A stretch of 28,127 bases of DNA from a virus. The first letter of the stretch is position 1; the number at the start of each line of letters is the position of its first letter. The DNA lies in the IMG/VR virus record IMGVR_UViG_3300025133_000485, positions 1 to 28,127 of that record. One strand, written 5' to 3'. Of this stretch, positions 5,544-13,739 are shown piece after piece. The notes beneath the pieces are model-generated. The model was not told where the DNA came from. It made no database searches and was given only the letters and a program-made list of their open reading frames with translations. A program made the translations under genes and the position numbers.

Positions 5544-6473
5544 ATGGCCGAGTTCGACGTCAACGGAATCCTTGAGGACATCAACACACGGCTCGCCGAG
5601 GGTTATATCACGGCCTTCCGCGAATACCTGGTCGCGGTCGTCTTGAGAAACGCGCCGCAAACCCGCGACGCCCGACTCAAGCTCGAGGAGGTGGTGCGCG
5701 AGTCGATGGGGGCGGCCGAGGTCCTCGGCGCCTTCTCGACTCTACGCCAAGCGGCGGCGGTACTCGGCGAGGACCGGGTCCACCTTGCAGCGGATCGCGG
5801 TCAACTCCTCGCCTTCGCGGACACCTCGGCGACGAAGATCCTCTCGAGGGTCACCTTCGCCGAGGCGCTCGAGGACCTGGTCGACCGCGTCCCGATGACG
5901 CTACGCCCTGCCGCGGAGAGGGCATCCTTCCGCATCGCCGAGCTCTACAGTGAAGAAGGCGGCGTCATCGCCTTCGCCAAGTCGGCCGAGGACGCCGTCA
6001 CCGCACGCGCCCAAGAGCTCATCGCTAAGGGGGTCCGCGAAGGTATCCCCGAGCGCGACATCGGCCGCACGCTCGCCTTCGGTGTCAACAGGATCCGCGA
6101 GGAGACCGAAGCCTGGACCGAGGGCTACGCCAGGATGGCCTTCCGCACCAACCTCAACGACGCCGTCACGGAAGGCCGGCTCCGACAAGCGCGGGATCCC
6201 GACATCAAGGTCGCGGTCCCGGCCTTCCGCTTCACGGCCGTCGGCGACGGCGACACGCGCCCTAACCACCGGGCCGCCGACGGCGTCATCCTCTCGGTCG
6301 ACAATACGGCATGGCGGTGGCTCCGCTCACCTCTCGGCTACAACTGCAGGTGCAGGCTCGACAACATGAGCCGCCCCGAGCTCCGACGGATGGGCCGCCT
6401 CGACGCCGCCGGCAAGGTCATCGAATCGAAGATCCCGTACAACGCCAAGCCCGACGAGGGGTTCAGGCCGTGA
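5544..6473 (+). CDS. Minor head protein, Mu gpF-like (309 aa)
   Basis: This is a head morphogenesis protein of the Mu gpF/SPP1 gp7 superfamily, which binds the portal region in the procapsid. The diagnostic C-terminal block is present: FRTNLNDAVTEGR at about residues 200-212, then the DTRPNHRAADG segment around 235-245, then WRWLRSPLGYNCRCRL around 256-272. The N-terminal two thirds are helical. It follows the portal gene as in Mu. Its last codons overlap the next gene (GTGA), so those two are coupled. Confidence 0.9.
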   Translation: MAEFDVNGILEDINTRLAEGYITAFREYLVAVVLRNAPQTRDARLKLEEVVRESMGAAEVLGAFSTLRQAAAVLGEDRVHLAADRGQLLAFADTSATKILSRVTFAEALEDLVDRVPMTLRPAAERASFRIAELYSEEGGVIAFAKSAEDAVTARAQELIAKGVREGIPERDIGRTLAFGVNRIREETEAWTEGYARMAFRTNLNDAVTEGRLRQARDPDIKVAVPAFRFTAVGDGDTRPNHRAADGVILSVDNTAWRWLRSPLGYNCRCRLDNMSRPELRRMGRLDAAGKVIESKIPYNAKPDEGFRP

Positions 6474-6691
6474 GGCGACCCCGGTGGGACGACACGCGCC
6501 AAGACCTTCGGCGCCTCGTCTTCAAGGACGGCGCCGCCACCGTCGCACGCCGAATCCACGCCCACCGGGCAACGGTCTACCGGCTCATCAGCGGCGATAC
6601 CAGGCGCCCGAGCGGCCCGCTCAGGGCGGCCGTCGAGGAGGTCGTCGCAGATGCGACAACACCACCTGATACAGTAGGCGAGGAAACATGA
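6470..6691 (+). CDS. Small helix-turn-helix protein in the head operon (73 aa)
   Basis: A GTG start at 6470 overlaps the stop of the gpF-like gene (GTGA), and its own stop overlaps the protease ATG (ATGA). Both overlaps argue for a real gene. Residues about 12-50 read like a DNA-binding helix-turn-helix: LRRLVFKDGAATVARRI, then a HRATVYRLISGDTRRPSG recognition-helix region. The Arg-rich RRPRWDD N-terminus would also suit DNA binding. A regulator between the minor head protein and the protease is unusual. It could regulate late expression, or be a packaging-related DNA-binding protein such as a terminase small subunit. Confidence 0.65.
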   Translation: MRRPRWDDTRQDLRRLVFKDGAATVARRIHAHRATVYRLISGDTRRPSGPLRAAVEEVVADATTPPDTVGEET

Positions 6692-8106
6692 AACACGCCA
6701 CCACGCACCGCGCCCCGGGCTTCAAGGTCACCAAGACCGACGACCACACGGTCTTCCATAGCGTCCCGATCTTCGCAGAATGCGAGCGTGGCGACTTATG
6801 CTTCGACGCTAAATGGATCGCCGGCGCCGTCGCCGAGGCCCAACAGCAGGAGCGCGACGGTTACTTGCCACCGCTCCACACCAGGCACCACGAGCCGGCG
6901 ACGGACCAGACCGACGCCGTCAAGGCGGTCGGCGTCTTCCGCATCACCGACGCGGGTCCGGTCACCTTCAAGGGTAAGCGGATCACGGCCGTCTTCGCCG
7001 ACCTCATCGTCACCGATCCAGGCATGGCCGACGAGCTCGGCCGCATGAAGTACCCTTACCGCTCGGTCGAGATCTTCGACCCGGAAGGCCCGCCGAAGAT
7101 TAACGGCCTGGCGCTCCTCGACCACGAGGCGCCCTACCTCGAGCTCCCGATGCTCTTCGCCGGTGAGGTCGACGACAAGCGCGACCAGGACGCCCTCGCG
7201 CACTCACGCGCCGAGGGCATGATCCCCGACACCGGAGTCGCAGGTGCGACAAGTTTCTCCCTCAACTACTCTCGCAAGTCAGGCGATCCCGTGTTAGGCT
7301 CCGTCCAACACGGCAAGCGAGCCGTACTGCTTTTCAAGTTTCCCGACGAGGACAACATGACCGACGACAACAAACAAAGCACCGACAACCCCGCCAACTT
7401 CGCCGACGATAGCGAGGACAAAGACGAGGACGGTGAGAACATGGAAGGCGGTGAGGGCGGCGGTCTAGACGTCGGCTCAGTCGTCAAGGCCATCGAGTCG
7501 GGCGACATCAGCGTCGCCGACATGGACGCCATCCTCGCAGCCATCCAGGCGCAAGGCGGCGAACCAGCACCCGAGGAGGAAGGGGTCGACGAGCCCGCAC
7601 CTGCTCCCGCACCTGGCGCCGAGATCATGAAAGGCGGCACTGCAGCCGCCAAGCTCTTCGCTCACCAGCAGGGCAAGATCGACGCACTCGAGGCCAAGGA
7701 CCGAGCACGCGATGCAGCTGACAAGCGCACCACCGACGTCGGTGTCGCCATGAAGCGCCTCGATGGCAAGCCGCTAGGCTCTGACCTCGAGCAACGCCTG
7801 ACCAAGTTCCACAACACCGTCGGCGGCAACGCCGAAGCGTTCAAGGAATACGTCGACACGATGGCCCGCTCCGTAGGCGAGCTCCCGTCCGACAACTCTG
7901 GCGCCAACTTCGCTGGCCAGCCTAAGATGCCGAAGGCAGCGATGGCCTACCAGAACCACGGCGGCGAAGCCGTCGACCAGGCCGCGCACTTCTCGCGTGA
8001 GTACCAATCCGGCATCGGTCGGAATATGCGGGCGAGTGAGGAAGCCTACGTCCGCATCAACATGAAGCGCCTCGGCTTCGATATCGAGGAAACCGCAACC
8101 GCCTAA
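6688..8106 (+). CDS. Prohead protease-scaffold, Mu gpI-like (472 aa)
   Basis: The N-terminal ~175 residues look like a head maturation protease of the Mu gpI type (phage I protein): a PPLHTRHHEPAT segment near residues 60-72, GVFRITDAGPV and then YPYRSVEIFD around 122-131. The rest is an acidic low-complexity linker (about 225-320, rich in Asp, Glu, Gly, Pro), then a helical C-terminal region like a scaffold. In Mu the protease and scaffold share the C-terminal part through an internal start; an equivalent start is visible here at 7357. The gene has a GGCGAGGA Shine-Dalgarno and is coupled to the small HTH gene. The decoration and capsid genes follow. Confidence 0.85.
   Translation: MKHATTHRAPGFKVTKTDDHTVFHSVPIFAECERGDLCFDAKWIAGAVAEAQQQERDGYLPPLHTRHHEPATDQTDAVKAVGVFRITDAGPVTFKGKRITAVFADLIVTDPGMADELGRMKYPYRSVEIFDPEGPPKINGLALLDHEAPYLELPMLFAGEVDDKRDQDALAHSRAEGMIPDTGVAGATSFSLNYSRKSGDPVLGSVQHGKRAVLLFKFPDEDNMTDDNKQSTDNPANFADDSEDKDEDGENMEGGEGGGLDVGSVVKAIESGDISVADMDAILAAIQAQGGEPAPEEEGVDEPAPAPAPGAEIMKGGTAAAKLFAHQQGKIDALEAKDRARDAADKRTTDVGVAMKRLDGKPLGSDLEQRLTKFHNTVGGNAEAFKEYVDTMARSVGELPSDNSGANFAGQPKMPKAAMAYQNHGGEAVDQAAHFSREYQSGIGRNMRASEEAYVRINMKRLGFDIEETATA
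7357..8106 (+). CDS. Possible internal-start scaffold protein (249 aa)
   Basis: An in-frame ATG at 7357, residue 224 of the protease gene, is preceded by GAGGA at 7348-7352 with 4 nt spacing. It sits at the junction between the protease domain and the acidic/helical C-terminal region. A product from here (beginning MTDDNKQ) would be a free scaffold, as Mu gpZ is within gpI and lambda Nu3 is within C. The site is visible; its use is inferred from those phages. Confidence 0.4.
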   Translation: MTDDNKQSTDNPANFADDSEDKDEDGENMEGGEGGGLDVGSVVKAIESGDISVADMDAILAAIQAQGGEPAPEEEGVDEPAPAPAPGAEIMKGGTAAAKLFAHQQGKIDALEAKDRARDAADKRTTDVGVAMKRLDGKPLGSDLEQRLTKFHNTVGGNAEAFKEYVDTMARSVGELPSDNSGANFAGQPKMPKAAMAYQNHGGEAVDQAAHFSREYQSGIGRNMRASEEAYVRINMKRLGFDIEETATA

Positions 8107-8118
8107 ACGGAGACCGAC

Positions 8119-8592
8119 ATGGCTGACCGCACCACCAATCAACAGTACGAATCGAAAGGCGCCGACCGAGTGGCGTACCCGATGACCAACGCCGCCGTCT
8201 TACCCATCGGCACCCTCGTGCAAGTCGCCAGCGGCTTCGCGGATCACTACGACGGCACCGGCACCCTGCTCGGCATCGTCGTCGGCGGTGAGAACCTCAA
8301 CTCATCCGGGATCCCGGTAGGCGACACCAGCCTCACGCCCGACGCAGCTTGCTACGTCGACGCGAGCGGCCCGGTGATCGTTGGAATCCCGGTTGCGAAT
8401 TCGACCGTGGTGGGCGCTTACGTCTACTGCGACGACTCCGACCTGGCTAACGCGGATACCACCCAACCGACGACCGACGCCCCGATTGGGTGGATCATCG
8501 GCTGGCGATCTGCGACCGACGTAGACGTCAAACTCTTCACCGCACTTGAACACACCATCGGCGTACAAGGCGGCGGTGCAGCCTGGACGTAA
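8119..8592 (+). CDS. Head decoration-like protein, DUF2190-like (157 aa)
   Basis: This is a small beta-rich protein directly before the major capsid gene, the usual place for a capsid decoration protein. It has short Val/Ile/Gly strands such as GTLVQVASGF and GTLLGIVVGG, then VDASGPVIVGIPVANSTVVG, a layout resembling DUF2190-type decoration proteins. There is no signal peptide. A GGAG Shine-Dalgarno precedes the ATG at a normal distance. The identity rests on position and on the repeated strand pattern, not on a decisive motif. Confidence 0.7.
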   Translation: MADRTTNQQYESKGADRVAYPMTNAAVLPIGTLVQVASGFADHYDGTGTLLGIVVGGENLNSSGIPVGDTSLTPDAACYVDASGPVIVGIPVANSTVVGAYVYCDDSDLANADTTQPTTDAPIGWIIGWRSATDVDVKLFTALEHTIGVQGGGAAWT

Positions 8593-8595
8593 ACC

Positions 8596-9591
8596 ATGAG
8601 AGCAAACGCTTCACAACTTCTTGCTAACGGTCTCCGCACCGAGTTTTGGGACACCTACGCGAAGGTCCAGAACCGCGTCGCAGACTCACGCCTCGCCTCG
8701 GTAATGAACCTCGGCATCAGCGCGACCAACCGCGAACACGACTTCGGCTACTTCGAGAGCGCCCCGCACTTCACTCAGTGGAAGCGCGGCGACGAGATCA
8801 AGTCCAAAGCGATGGACTCGGTAGCCTTCAACGTCCCCGTCTACGAATGGGGCCGTCGAGTGCCGTGGTCCAAGTGGGATAAGGACGACGACCAGACCGA
8901 CTCGCTCATGGCCGTCGCAAGCCAGGCCGGCGAATCTGCAGCGCTCCTTCCCGAGCGCATGTTCTTCGACTGCATCCAAAACACGACCACCATCCTTCCG
9001 TCGGTCCCGACGGCACCAGATGGCGCGGTCATGTTCGCAACCACCGACGGCGGTGGCGGAGCACGCTTCGGCGCCACCAACGGCAACCTTCTGTCAGGCG
9101 GCGGCGTAACGGCATCGGCAATCCTCACGGACTTCTACGACGCCATCCAGCAGTTCATGCTCTTCCAAGACACCGAGGGCCAACCGCTCCTCAACGACAC
9201 GCTCATGCAGCAGCCGTTCATCCTCTGCCACCCGGTCGCTCTGACCGAGGCGATGGAGACCGCGTTCCTGCAGAAGCAACAGCTAGGCGACTCGTCCGTC
9301 GGTGGTGCCAAGTCGAACGTGATCGCGGATACCGCGAAGCGCGTGACGCTCTGGCCGAGCCCACGCCTTGACAGTGTCGACGCGAACGACTGGTATCTCT
9401 TCCTCGGCAACCCACCAAAGGAGCAGACCTTCTTCCTCGACCGCGAGGCAGTGACCGAGGAGTCGGCGCTCATGAGCGACAACAACTCAGACAGCGTCCG
9501 CAGCACCGCCGAAGAATACATCCAGTGGCACAGCCGCTCGGGTGCAGGTATCGCTCTGCCATACGGCGCGATCAAGACGACCAACACCTAA
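8596..9591 (+). CDS. Major capsid protein, Mu gpT-like (331 aa)
   Basis: This is the main shell protein, expected to have the HK97 fold. The order of elements follows Mu gpT: an N-terminal helix (ASQLLANGLRTEFWDTYAKV), a strand region with FGYFESAPHFTQW, a YEWGRRVPWSKWDKDD segment, and the helix AGESAALLPERMFFDCI that matches the AVQPDELIFKLL region of gpT. A C-terminal domain with CHPVALTEAMETAFL follows. No separate cleavage site is obvious. It begins 3 nt after the decoration gene without a Shine-Dalgarno (TAAACCATG) and is followed by a strong terminator, consistent with high, separately ended expression. Confidence 0.88.
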   Translation: MRANASQLLANGLRTEFWDTYAKVQNRVADSRLASVMNLGISATNREHDFGYFESAPHFTQWKRGDEIKSKAMDSVAFNVPVYEWGRRVPWSKWDKDDDQTDSLMAVASQAGESAALLPERMFFDCIQNTTTILPSVPTAPDGAVMFATTDGGGGARFGATNGNLLSGGGVTASAILTDFYDAIQQFMLFQDTEGQPLLNDTLMQQPFILCHPVALTEAMETAFLQKQQLGDSSVGGAKSNVIADTAKRVTLWPSPRLDSVDANDWYLFLGNPPKEQTFFLDREAVTEESALMSDNNSDSVRSTAEEYIQWHSRSGAGIALPYGAIKTTNT

Positions 9592-9611
9592 GCGGTCCAG
9601 GTCGACCAACC

Positions 9612-9646
9612 ACGGCCGCCGTCCTTCGAGGCGGCGGCCGTTTTTT
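9612..9646 (+). terminator. Strong rho-independent terminator after the capsid gene
   Basis: CGGCCGCCG (9613-9621) pairs with CGGCGGCCG (9632-9640) around a 10-nt loop, and six T follow (9641-9646); A9612 can extend the stem. It separates the head genes from the completion and tail genes. No convincing new promoter is seen in the 46 nt before the next ATG, so read-through may feed the tail genes at a lower level. Confidence 0.93.
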
Positions 9647-9692
9647 CTTACCATCAACTAAATGAGGCCCGCACCAGCGGCCAGAACCTCCG

Positions 9693-10280
9693 ATGACTAC
9701 AGCAACAAAAACCACCAAAGTCGACGCCGCCTCGCTGGCGCCAGACTTCGACAACATCCCCGGCGAGCTCATCGCCGACGAATACTGCTTCTGGATGGGC
9801 GTGACCGCCGACTGCCCTCGCGGGCAGATCGACGTCGCCGGCATGTGCTTCCCGCGAGGGACCGAGCGCATCATCATCAACGACGCCGGCAAGCAGGTTC
9901 GCGTTCCCGAGAACGGCACACTCAACCAGTTCGTCTCGCGGCACCACTTCGAGGAGCTCTGCAAGGTCCTCCCGCGCCTGGTAATCAGGCCATCGAAGCC
10001 GGTCCTGCAAGACGGAAGCGGTGAAAACATCGGCGACCCAATCAACCGGAGCAAGGGCAAGCTCATCAAGATCCCCGATGAGAAGATGATCGCCGGTGCC
10101 GCCGACGGTGGGCGTAGGCTCAAGCCCTACGTCAAGCGCGAGGGCGACCGCCCCGCCACCGAATTCATGTATTTTATCTACGCCCCGAGTGGGGTCCGTG
10201 GACCCAACTTCCAGACGATCGCAGAGGCGGGCCTTGAGTGGCCGGCCGAGATCCAAGCGGTCGAGGACCTCTTGAGCTAG
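9693..10280 (+). CDS. Unknown virion assembly protein (195 aa)
   Basis: I do not recognise this protein. Residues 20-70 contain two cysteines and the segments DEYCFWMGV and MCFPRGTERIII. The C-terminal third has an EFMYFIYAPSGVRGPNFQTI stretch. It is soluble, mildly basic in the middle and has no signal peptide. It is the first gene after the capsid terminator and lies before the CBM-like structural gene, so a head-tail connector or minor capsid role is possible by position only. Confidence 0.65.
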   Translation: MTTATKTTKVDAASLAPDFDNIPGELIADEYCFWMGVTADCPRGQIDVAGMCFPRGTERIIINDAGKQVRVPENGTLNQFVSRHHFEELCKVLPRLVIRPSKPVLQDGSGENIGDPINRSKGKLIKIPDEKMIAGAADGGRRLKPYVKREGDRPATEFMYFIYAPSGVRGPNFQTIAEAGLEWPAEIQAVEDLLS

Positions 10281-10290
10281 GAGCTCACCA

Positions 10291-11652
10291 ATGCCAACCG
10301 AAGCCGAAATCCAAACCCAGTGGAAAAACCTCGCTAACGTCCTCGAAAAGACGCGAGCCTACGCCGACGACAACCTCGTCAACGCGGGCGGCTACATCGA
10401 CGTCCTCGTTCAGAGCTTCGAGGGTGAGTATATTCCGATCGAGGGTGCGGCTTTCGTGACCCGCGTCCGCGCTCTCCTCTCGAGCGCGGTCGACCAGTCC
10501 CAGGCGCTCGCCATCCTCGAGCCGATGCTCTACGAGTATTCGGCGATCTTGGCGGTGAGTTCGACGCTCGGCTACGGCTCGGGCTATAGGAGCGCCGGCG
10601 ACGTGTTCGTCGCGCTCTACCAATGGCTCCACGACAACACCGAAAGCGTCGAGACCAGGGCAATCACCTACACCACGCCCTCGGCTAGTGGCTCCAACAC
10701 GGGCAACGCCGATATCGCACGCCTCACCGTCGACCGCTTCGGCTACAACCTCGAGGCGTGTACCGTCGAGAAGAAGATGGTCAAGTGCATCGCCGACCAG
10801 AACAGCGGCACCCAAAAGTGGGCCGAGAGCTTCGAGGTTATCGGTGAGTCGGCGAGCTTCGACGGCCTCCGCCGAGGCGTCACCGGCAGCGGCGAAGCCT
10901 CGCGCACGCTCATCCGGGCCAAGCACGCCGGCAGCGGTGCCGGTGGTTCGCTTCTCAACAACTCGAGCTTCTCCGACTTCACGGCCGACTCGGGCGGTGA
11001 GCAGTTCACCGGATGGGTCGAGACCCTATCAGGCGCGGCCGTCTACACCGACATCACGCAAGACACGACCAACTACTACCGCACGCACCCCAACGCGAGC
11101 ACCAACGCGAGCATGAAGATCTCGATGGACAACGCCGGCGATGAGATCACGCTCAAGCAGTCCGTCAACAACATGCGCATCTCGCGCCTGGACCCCGACA
11201 CCCCGTACTTCCTTCGCGTAGCTTGGAACCGCTCCATCGGCTCAGGGACCGCCGGCAACGTCACGCTCAAGCTCGGCGGCAACACGGAAGTCACCACGGC
11301 CGTCGCCGCGCAGAGCGGCTGGCAGGAGCTCATCATCCCGTTCGACAAGACCTGCTGGCTCGAGGAGTTCGGCGAGGATTCCTTCGACATCGAGATCGGG
11401 TGGGACGGCGGGACCGCCGGCTACATCCTCTTCGACGACGCCATCTTCTGCCAATGGGACCGAATCGACGGCACCTACTGGCTCGTCCACCAGAACTCCC
11501 AGGTCCCGGCCGCCAACCTCGTCGAGGACGAATACTACGCCGTCGACTCAGGCGGCGCACCAGGCACCGGTATCCTGCAATACTGGTGCTGGATCGCGGG
11601 CCTCGGCTACCTCCCGAGCGACGCCTCGCCAACCATCACCGACCCAACCTAA
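10291..11652 (+). CDS. Virion protein with carbohydrate-binding-like domain (453 aa)
   Basis: The N-terminal ~110 residues are helical. The region about residues 220-385 reads like a jelly-roll carbohydrate-binding module of the CBM4/9 kind: a start with NNSSFSDF and GWVETLSG, then ASMKISMDNAGDEITLKQSV, then RLDPDTPYFLRVAW, LKLGGN, GWQELIIPFD, and a closing strand GYILFDDAIF. This is the normal strand order of such modules. The C-terminus has Trp/Tyr-rich strands. GGAG overlapping the previous stop is a good Shine-Dalgarno. A surface-exposed head or neck protein that binds glycans is the simplest reading. Binding itself is unproven. Confidence 0.7.
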   Translation: MPTEAEIQTQWKNLANVLEKTRAYADDNLVNAGGYIDVLVQSFEGEYIPIEGAAFVTRVRALLSSAVDQSQALAILEPMLYEYSAILAVSSTLGYGSGYRSAGDVFVALYQWLHDNTESVETRAITYTTPSASGSNTGNADIARLTVDRFGYNLEACTVEKKMVKCIADQNSGTQKWAESFEVIGESASFDGLRRGVTGSGEASRTLIRAKHAGSGAGGSLLNNSSFSDFTADSGGEQFTGWVETLSGAAVYTDITQDTTNYYRTHPNASTNASMKISMDNAGDEITLKQSVNNMRISRLDPDTPYFLRVAWNRSIGSGTAGNVTLKLGGNTEVTTAVAAQSGWQELIIPFDKTCWLEEFGEDSFDIEIGWDGGTAGYILFDDAIFCQWDRIDGTYWLVHQNSQVPAANLVEDEYYAVDSGGAPGTGILQYWCWIAGLGYLPSDASPTITDPT

Positions 11653-11655
11653 ACC

Positions 11656-12132
11656 ATGACCGCTTCCGCACTCTGGACCGACGTCGTCGCCAACTACGAG
11701 AGCGAGGGCCTCATAAACCTCACCAACCCGCGAGACAACGGCGCGACCGCCGTCGTCACGGCCTACGGTGAGAGCGCGGCTCAGGAGGTCATTGACCTCT
11801 TCCCGATCTACGGCCAGGTCGACTACGACGCGACCAACTCGCAGCATGTGACCGTCGGCCGGCGAGGAGTCATCGCGGTCCTCTACGAGCGCGGCGGCAC
11901 ATCCTCGACCATCGCCGAAGTCGAGTGGAACCAGGTTTTCGGTGACGACGGGCTCATCACCAAGCTCAAGCGCACCAGCGCAAGAGCCCGCCAAGGCCCG
12001 AACACCAACTCAGGCGTCCGCCAAAAGAGCGAGCTCACCAGCACCGGGCGACGGGTCCGCGGCTGGTCTGACGTCGACTCCCTCCCGCTCGGCCGGCGTT
12101 GGCTACCCCGGCGCACCATCGCAGAGGACTAA
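11656..12132 (+). CDS. Head completion or connector protein (158 aa)
   Basis: This soluble protein lies where Mu-like phages code gp36/DUF1320 and other phages code neck proteins. It has a mixed alpha/beta N-terminal domain (about 1-100, with AVVTAYGESAAQEVIDLF and VTVGRRGVIAVLYERGG) and a basic, probably flexible C-terminal part rich in Arg and Ser. I cannot confirm the family. It starts 3 nt after the previous stop in the recurrent TAAACCATG junction and is followed by the gpG-like gene. An internal-virion or neck role is inferred from position. Confidence 0.6.
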   Translation: MTASALWTDVVANYESEGLINLTNPRDNGATAVVTAYGESAAQEVIDLFPIYGQVDYDATNSQHVTVGRRGVIAVLYERGGTSSTIAEVEWNQVFGDDGLITKLKRTSARARQGPNTNSGVRQKSELTSTGRRVRGWSDVDSLPLGRRWLPRRTIAED

Positions 12133-12136
12133 GGGA

Positions 12137-12721
12137 ATGACGCGGGCGACCTTCAAGAAGGGAGCGCAAGTCGAGCGGTGGGAGAAAAACCTCGCCAACC
12201 CTCGAGCGGCCCTCAAGCAGATCGGCGCCCTGGTGGTCGCCGAGTCGCAGCGATCTTTCCGTGATCAGCAACACGGCAAAGACAAGTGGGAGCCCCGAGC
12301 ACCCGTCAACGTCTACGGCATCATCTCCGACTTCGCCAAGGGCGGCACGCCACCGGCGCGACGCTTCGAGAGACGTCCGGTACTCAAGGACACCGGGCGC
12401 CTCTCGAGCTCGATCGCCTTTAAGGTGCTCGGCACATCCGCCGTCGAAGTGGGCTCCAACTTGCCGTATGCTGGCACCATGCAATACGGCGGCCCCATCG
12501 AAAGCGAGAAGATCTCGAGCAGCGTCCGCCGGGCGCTCTGGAAGTGGCTCAAGCCAAAAGACAAGGGCCTCAAGGCCCAACTCGGCTGGCTGCTCAATAA
12601 GAAATTCCGCGGCGAGACCCTCAAGGGCGAAGTCGAGGCCCGCCCCTTCGTCGGCATCACCAAGGACACCGTCGAGGATATCCGCGAGGTCGTCGGCGTC
12701 GAGATCATGGAGGTCCGCTAG
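12137..12721 (+). CDS. Virion morphogenesis protein, Mu gpG/Phage_tail_S-like (194 aa)
   Basis: This resembles the virion morphogenesis family of Mu gpG and P2 gpS, which completes the tail or head-tail joint. Key features are an early helix with ALVVAESQRSFRDQQ, then a KWEPRAP turn, then RRPVLKDTGRLSSSIAF around residues 80-95, VEVGSNLPYAGTMQYGG around 103-119, and the closing ARPFVGITKDTVEDI near 168-182. The ATG at 12137, after the previous stop with a short purine stretch, is chosen over an upstream in-frame ATG at 11942, which would overlap the preceding gene by nearly 200 nt. Its stop shares a base with the next GTG start. Confidence 0.88.
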   Translation: MTRATFKKGAQVERWEKNLANPRAALKQIGALVVAESQRSFRDQQHGKDKWEPRAPVNVYGIISDFAKGGTPPARRFERRPVLKDTGRLSSSIAFKVLGTSAVEVGSNLPYAGTMQYGGPIESEKISSSVRRALWKWLKPKDKGLKAQLGWLLNKKFRGETLKGEVEARPFVGITKDTVEDIREVVGVEIMEVR

Positions 12722-13287
12722 TGGTTTCATTCAAGAGCTCAAGCCGCGTGATCAGAGCACCAGGCACGGTCATTGCCACGCCAACAGACCTCACCGATGC
12801 AGCCGGGACCGGCGAGTACGGCGGCAGCATCATCGGCTCGACGAGGGCGGTGGCGCTCGTCCCTTTGGGCACGCCCTACCGCGTCGAGTGTGAGGGTCTC
12901 GGGGAATACTCCGACGTCCTGGAAGGTAACAACCGCTACATCGTCAACTTCTTCCTCCGCGGATGGGACCAGGGCGCCGTCTCAAGTCTCCTCGCCGGCG
13001 GTTACGCCCAGGGCGCAACAACCCAGAATGCAGTCTGGACCGAGCCCGGGACGAGGACGCCGGGACAAAGCTCGACAAGCAGGGCCCTCGTGTGGCTCTT
13101 CGCACCTGACGACACCCACAGCCACCCGGCACTCATCATCCGCGCCGGCATCCCGGACTTCGCCGAAGGTGCCGAGGTAGCCTTCCAACACCAGGAGGAG
13201 CTCGGCATCAATATATCGATCGAGTGCATCCGCAACGGGAGCGGCCAGACCATAGACCTCGGACACCTGGAGGACCTGACGCTATGA
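12721..13287 (+). CDS. Probable major tail (tube) protein (188 aa)
   Basis: A GTG start shares one base with the previous stop (TAGTG). The protein is a beta-rich fold of the size of siphovirus tube proteins. Strand-like stretches include GGSIIGSTRAVALVPLG, YRVECEGLGEYSDVLEG, RYIVNFFLRGWDQGAVSSLL, and later GAEVAFQHQEELGINIS with a conserved-looking LGHLEDLTL end. Its place between the completion protein and the tail terminator-like gene supports a tail tube role. No diagnostic motif was found. If the tail is unusually short, a neck ring is an alternative. Confidence 0.55.
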   Translation: MVSFKSSSRVIRAPGTVIATPTDLTDAAGTGEYGGSIIGSTRAVALVPLGTPYRVECEGLGEYSDVLEGNNRYIVNFFLRGWDQGAVSSLLAGGYAQGATTQNAVWTEPGTRTPGQSSTSRALVWLFAPDDTHSHPALIIRAGIPDFAEGAEVAFQHQEELGINISIECIRNGSGQTIDLGHLEDLTL

Positions 13288-13739
13288 ACATCTGGCCATT
13301 CCGCAAAGAGACACACGAGGCCCTGCTCGACGACGACTCGCTCGACCGGGCAATTCGCGCCGGCGTGCAGTTCGATCTCGCCTGGTTCCTCAACCAGCCA
13401 CCCGAGGTCCAGGAGACCATCGCCGCCCGGCGTGACGCCTGGCTCGAGGACCTGGTCGTCGCCGCCGGCTACGCCATCCTCGACCCCGAGCGCACCAGGC
13501 TCGCCATGGCAGCCGAGGACGGCGACGAGGAAGCCGATGCGACCCTCGAGGGCCTCAACGCGCTCGAGGTAGCTAAGGCGATGGCCTTCCACGCTGCTCA
13601 GGAGAGCTCAGGAGCGCCTCCACGGCCAACCCGACAAACCATGAGCGGGTTAGGAGAACGTCGCAGAGGGGCCGCCGCAGCGCGAGAAGCAGGACGTCGG
13701 AAGGGTTCCTGCTTCGGTGCCGAGGAGGTGAAGACATGA
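13284..13739 (+). CDS. Possible tail assembly chaperone (151 aa)
   Basis: It begins in an ATGA overlap with the tube-like gene and ends in another ATGA overlap with the next gene, which fixes both boundaries. The N-terminal 100 residues are acidic and helical (LDDDSLDRAIRAGVQFDLAWFLNQP, then VQETIAARRDAWLEDLVVAAGYAIL), and the last 45 are basic and Gly/Arg-rich. Its size, acidity and place after the tube gene fit a tail assembly chaperone, but I see no frameshift site and the next gene is not a typical partner. The role is inferred by position. Confidence 0.5.
   Translation: MNIWPFRKETHEALLDDDSLDRAIRAGVQFDLAWFLNQPPEVQETIAARRDAWLEDLVVAAGYAILDPERTRLAMAAEDGDEEADATLEGLNALEVAKAMAFHAAQESSGAPPRPTRQTMSGLGERRRGAAAAREAGRRKGSCFGAEEVKT

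Noticed and set aside
9649-9664. TACCAT 7 nt before an ATG at 9662, looking like another leaderless start
   Set aside because: The frame from 9662 is an Arg-rich shadow of the gene at 9693, and the place for the -35 falls inside the terminator stem.
11942-12136. Earlier ATG for the gpG-like gene
   Set aside because: It would overlap the preceding gene by almost 200 nt and adds a Ser/Pro/Ala-rich segment with no match; the ATG at 12137 starts right before the conserved part.
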